From Paraburkholderia fynbosensis (GTDB lineage: Bacteria > Pseudomonadota > Gammaproteobacteria > Burkholderiales > Burkholderiaceae), in the NCBI RefSeq assembly GCF_902859935.1, contig NZ_CADIKI010000029.1, positions 1-64,000 on the forward strand: a DNA stretch of 64,000 nucleotides, in the 5' to 3' direction. Both the position numbers and the translations under genes were made by a program. Below, piece by piece: positions 62,108-64,000 of this stretch. The notes beneath the pieces are model-generated. The model did not search any database and was not told the DNA's origin. It worked only from the letters and a program-made list of their open reading frames with translations. Positions within the stretch are counted from its first letter, which is position 1; each line of letters starts with the position of its first letter.

Positions 62108-63040
62108 CTAACGGCCACCACGAATGCTCTCGTGATCGCGCACAATCGTGCGCATCCTCTGTACGTGTGCGTCGATCGCGCGGCGATTGGCAAGCGCCCA
62201 CGGTAGCCCGCGAAGCATCTCGACCGCGTCGCGCGCGAGCGTGCCTTCATCACGCATTACGGCCAGCGCGTCGATTGTGGCGTGTAGCGATTCGCATATC
62301 GGAAGACGAAGCCACGCGACCCACGCGGCGTTGCGGGCGAGCAGTCTTCTGCGCAAAGCGCTGTCGCGCGACTGCGACGGATGATGATGAAGGATTAACT
62401 CGTCCGCATAGACCAGCGCGCGGCCGGTCGCCAAGATGTCCAGCGCCACGAGCGACTCCTCGCCGCCGATGAACAGGCGAGGCACATAGCCCCCCACTTC
62501 GCGGAACACGGTTGTGCGAAACACGGTCGCTCCCGCGATGTAGCCGACAAGCGCCGGCCCCGGCAAGCCGCGCGCCCCGAGAGGGCTGTCGCGCATGCGT
62601 TCGCAGGTCTCATCGGCTTCGTCGGTGCTGCCGACGACGACGCGTGCGTTCAGCACCGCCACGTCAGGCGCAGCGTCGAGAATCTCGACCGCGCGAGAGA
62701 GCGAGCCGGCGTGCCACCACATGTCGTCGTCACAAAAGGCGACGTACTCGGTCTTGACGCGCGCAACGCCGAGATTGCGGCCGGCCGCCCCCATGTTCGC
62801 CGGCGCGACGACCAACTCGATGAACGGAAATGCTTCCGCGATGCGCGTGGCCGTGGCGTCCGAGGACGCATTATCGACGACCACGATGCGGGTGCGATCC
62901 GGCAAGGCGGTCAGCCTTGCGAGAGTGCCGAGCACCTCATCAACCCGATTGTGCGTGAGTACGACCACCGAGAGGCGCGCATTGAATCCCGACTGCGATG
63001 CGGCATCCGGTGCATCGGGGCGCTGCGCTAGGGTATTCAT
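62108..63040 (-). CDS. Family 2 glycosyltransferase
   Basis: A 310-residue GT-A-fold glycosyltransferase. It starts with SVVVLTHNRVDEVLGTL, has VVVDNASSDATAT and GAAGRNLGVARVKTEYVAFCDDDMWW with the metal/UDP-sugar DxD as DDD, and an acceptor-region FIGGEESLVALDIL. No membrane segment, so it acts at the cytoplasmic face, adding a sugar to a lipid- or protein-linked acceptor; unknown which. It stands alone among gene fragments, with no polysaccharide cluster in the window. Confidence 0.88.
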   Translation of the reverse strand: MNTLAQRPDAPDAASQSGFNARLSVVVLTHNRVDEVLGTLARLTALPDRTRIVVVDNASSDATATRIAEAFPFIELVVAPANMGAAGRNLGVARVKTEYVAFCDDDMWWHAGSLSRAVEILDAAPDVAVLNARVVVGSTDEADETCERMRDSPLGARGLPGPALVGYIAGATVFRTTVFREVGGYVPRLFIGGEESLVALDILATGRALVYADELILHHHPSQSRDSALRRRLLARNAAWVAWLRLPICESLHATIDALAVMRDEGTLARDAVEMLRGLPWALANRRAIDAHVQRMRTIVRDHESIRGGR

Positions 63041-63489
63041 CGGCTATGCCTCCACTATCAAGCGTTGCCCGATGCTGAAGTTAATCGGTTTGCATCGATG
63101 GTGCACTATTGCGGATTGACCATGCTCGACCTCGCGAGGGCCGGCCTGCGTCGGTAGAGCGCTCTCCATCGTCGATTCGACTCGCTGGGCAACTCTCATG
63201 CGAAGCCCAGCGATTCGCTCGTCTGACATTGTCGTTCTGCTGGTCGCCGGCATCTTCCGGTTCTGGTGTTGTTGGGCTACTTCGGTCTCGATGGTTCTCA
63301 CGCTTCCGACCTCGGGTCACAAGGGGAGCAACGAATGTTCCACGGAAAGGATGCGCGCGTCGCGGCGGCCACCGCGAAGTGTAACTGTCTCCCGAGCCCT
63401 CGTGCACATGGCCTGGCAGCGCGCTATCACCATGCCCGACGGGCTCGGAAATCGCACATTAGAGACGGTGCGCAACGCACGGGCCCGAC
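63041..63489. other. Intergenic region, nothing recognised
   Basis: Short frames on both strands only. It is flanked by gene fragments on the right and may be decayed DNA. Confidence 0.35.
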
Positions 63490-63670
63490 TTTGCGGTCGT
63501 CGGTATCGGCGCGCCAGCAGGCGGGGCCGCGGCGCTTCCGCGTTTTTTTGAGTCAATGCCGCCGCCGGGCATCGCGTTCGTCGTGATACTGCATCTGCCA
63601 CCCGACCCTGGCAGTCACGCCCACGACGTCATCCAGAATGTCACTGGACAGAACGGAGTTCTGGATACGC
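63490..63670 (+). pseudogene. CheB methylesterase-domain fragment
   Basis: The frame reads FAVVGIGAPAGGAAALPRFF then GIAFVVILHLPPDPGSHAHD. This is the start of a CheB methylesterase domain, normally VVGIGASAGGLEAL and FVVVLHLSPDH. The catalytic Ser of GASAGG is Pro here and the match ends after ~60 residues, so it is a dead fragment. Confidence 0.6.
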
Positions 63671-63844
63671 CGAGATCGTTGCGTCAGCACGTGGAGGGAT
63701 GCGGTCGTGATTCGACCCGCGAAGCTATTTCCGAATATGCTGCGCGCGCCGGCCGTCGCGGAATGGCGGTTGCTCAGAATACTACTGATTGCGCCCGCGG
63801 TCGCTTCTGTCAGCAGCCACCGCGAGCCGCGAACCGTCCAAACA

Positions 63845-64000
63845 AAGATCCCCTTCGGCGCTTCGATGAACAAGGGGGTAGCCTGGCGCATGGGACAAAC
63901 ACACGACAACCGCTGGACCGACGACCTGCTGCGGCGAATCGAGGAGGGACAGGTCGATCCGTCTTTCGTCGTCACGCATACGTGCCGCTGTCGGAGGGTC
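63845..64000 (+). pseudogene. Zinc alcohol dehydrogenase C-terminal fragment
   Basis: The frame reads KIPFGASMNKGVAWRMGQTH, then DDLLRRIEEGQVDPSFVVTH, matching the C-terminal part of glutathione-independent formaldehyde/alcohol dehydrogenases (KIPFGAxMNKG, RMGQTH, GxIDPSFVITH). Near 63980 a 1-nt shift moves the continuation (VPLSEG) into another frame. No upstream part is present. It runs to the window edge. Confidence 0.65.

Noticed and set aside
1..64000. CRISPR arrays, tRNA and rRNA genes, complete insertion sequences, prophage
   Set aside because: No regularly spaced repeats, no cloverleaf with conserved arms, no rRNA-like tracts, and only fragments of transposases were found on reading; a tRNAscan or ISfinder run could still reveal something I missed.

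Overview
The window looks like a chromosome or megaplasmid segment of a Burkholderiaceae bacterium, most likely Paraburkholderia or a close relative. The reasons are high GC, DUF4148 and DUF2968 genes (families typical of this group), lipoproteins with a Cys-Gly-rich N-terminus, and the style of citrate synthase and MreB proteins. No rRNA, tRNA or CRISPR array is visible.

Layout. Bases 1-15.4 kb are mostly stand-alone genes: a cut-off lipoprotein, an NmrA-type oxidoreductase and AraC regulator, an EmrB-type efflux pump, two alpha/beta hydrolases, an MreB paralogue, a small protein behind a terminator-like leader, a citrate synthase, an amylo-alpha-1,6-glucosidase-like enzyme and a duplicated-domain lipoprotein. 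Bases 15.4-35.6 kb form a dense block for nitrogen compounds (below). Bases 35.7-42.7 kb hold small envelope genes and an RpiR-controlled operon (C45 acyltransferase, class III aminotransferase, carboxymuconolactone decarboxylase-like protein), then DUF4148 and OsmC genes. From 42.9 kb to the right end the DNA is accessory: regulator/dehydrogenase pairs, an amidase, small secreted proteins, a haemagglutinin-like GLUG adhesin, an MHS-type transporter and a glycosyltransferase, separated by many gene fragments (TniQ/TnsD, LysR, glyoxalase, IS transposases, CheB, zinc alcohol dehydrogenase).

The most interesting region is 15.4-35.6 kb. A guanidine-I (ykkC) riboswitch at about 28370-28478, followed by a terminator that shares its last six bases, precedes eight same-strand genes: an SsuA/NMT1-type ABC importer (binding protein first; permease and ATPase last), a three-His-box membrane desaturase/hydroxylase, a short-chain dehydrogenase, a creatininase, a metallo-beta-lactamase-fold hydrolase and an unrecognised protein. 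None of the usual guanidine genes (carboxylase, allophanate hydrolase, Ni-dependent hydrolase, SugE/Gdx exporter) is in the window. Facing away is a MarR gene and an operon for an amidohydrolase, a three-subunit molybdenum hydroxylase, CoxG and an AllG-like DUF1116 protein. Beyond that lie a second, closely similar MarR gene, a DUF1989 protein (the family of carboxyguanidine deiminase subunits) and a polar amino-acid ABC importer.

I find good sigma-54 (-24/-12) matches ahead of three of these operons, one with an exact IHF consensus upstream. My inference is a nitrogen-controlled island that imports and takes apart a guanidino compound, perhaps cyclic and creatinine-like, by oxidation, ring opening and carbamoyl or amidine release. 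The substrate is not shown by the sequence.
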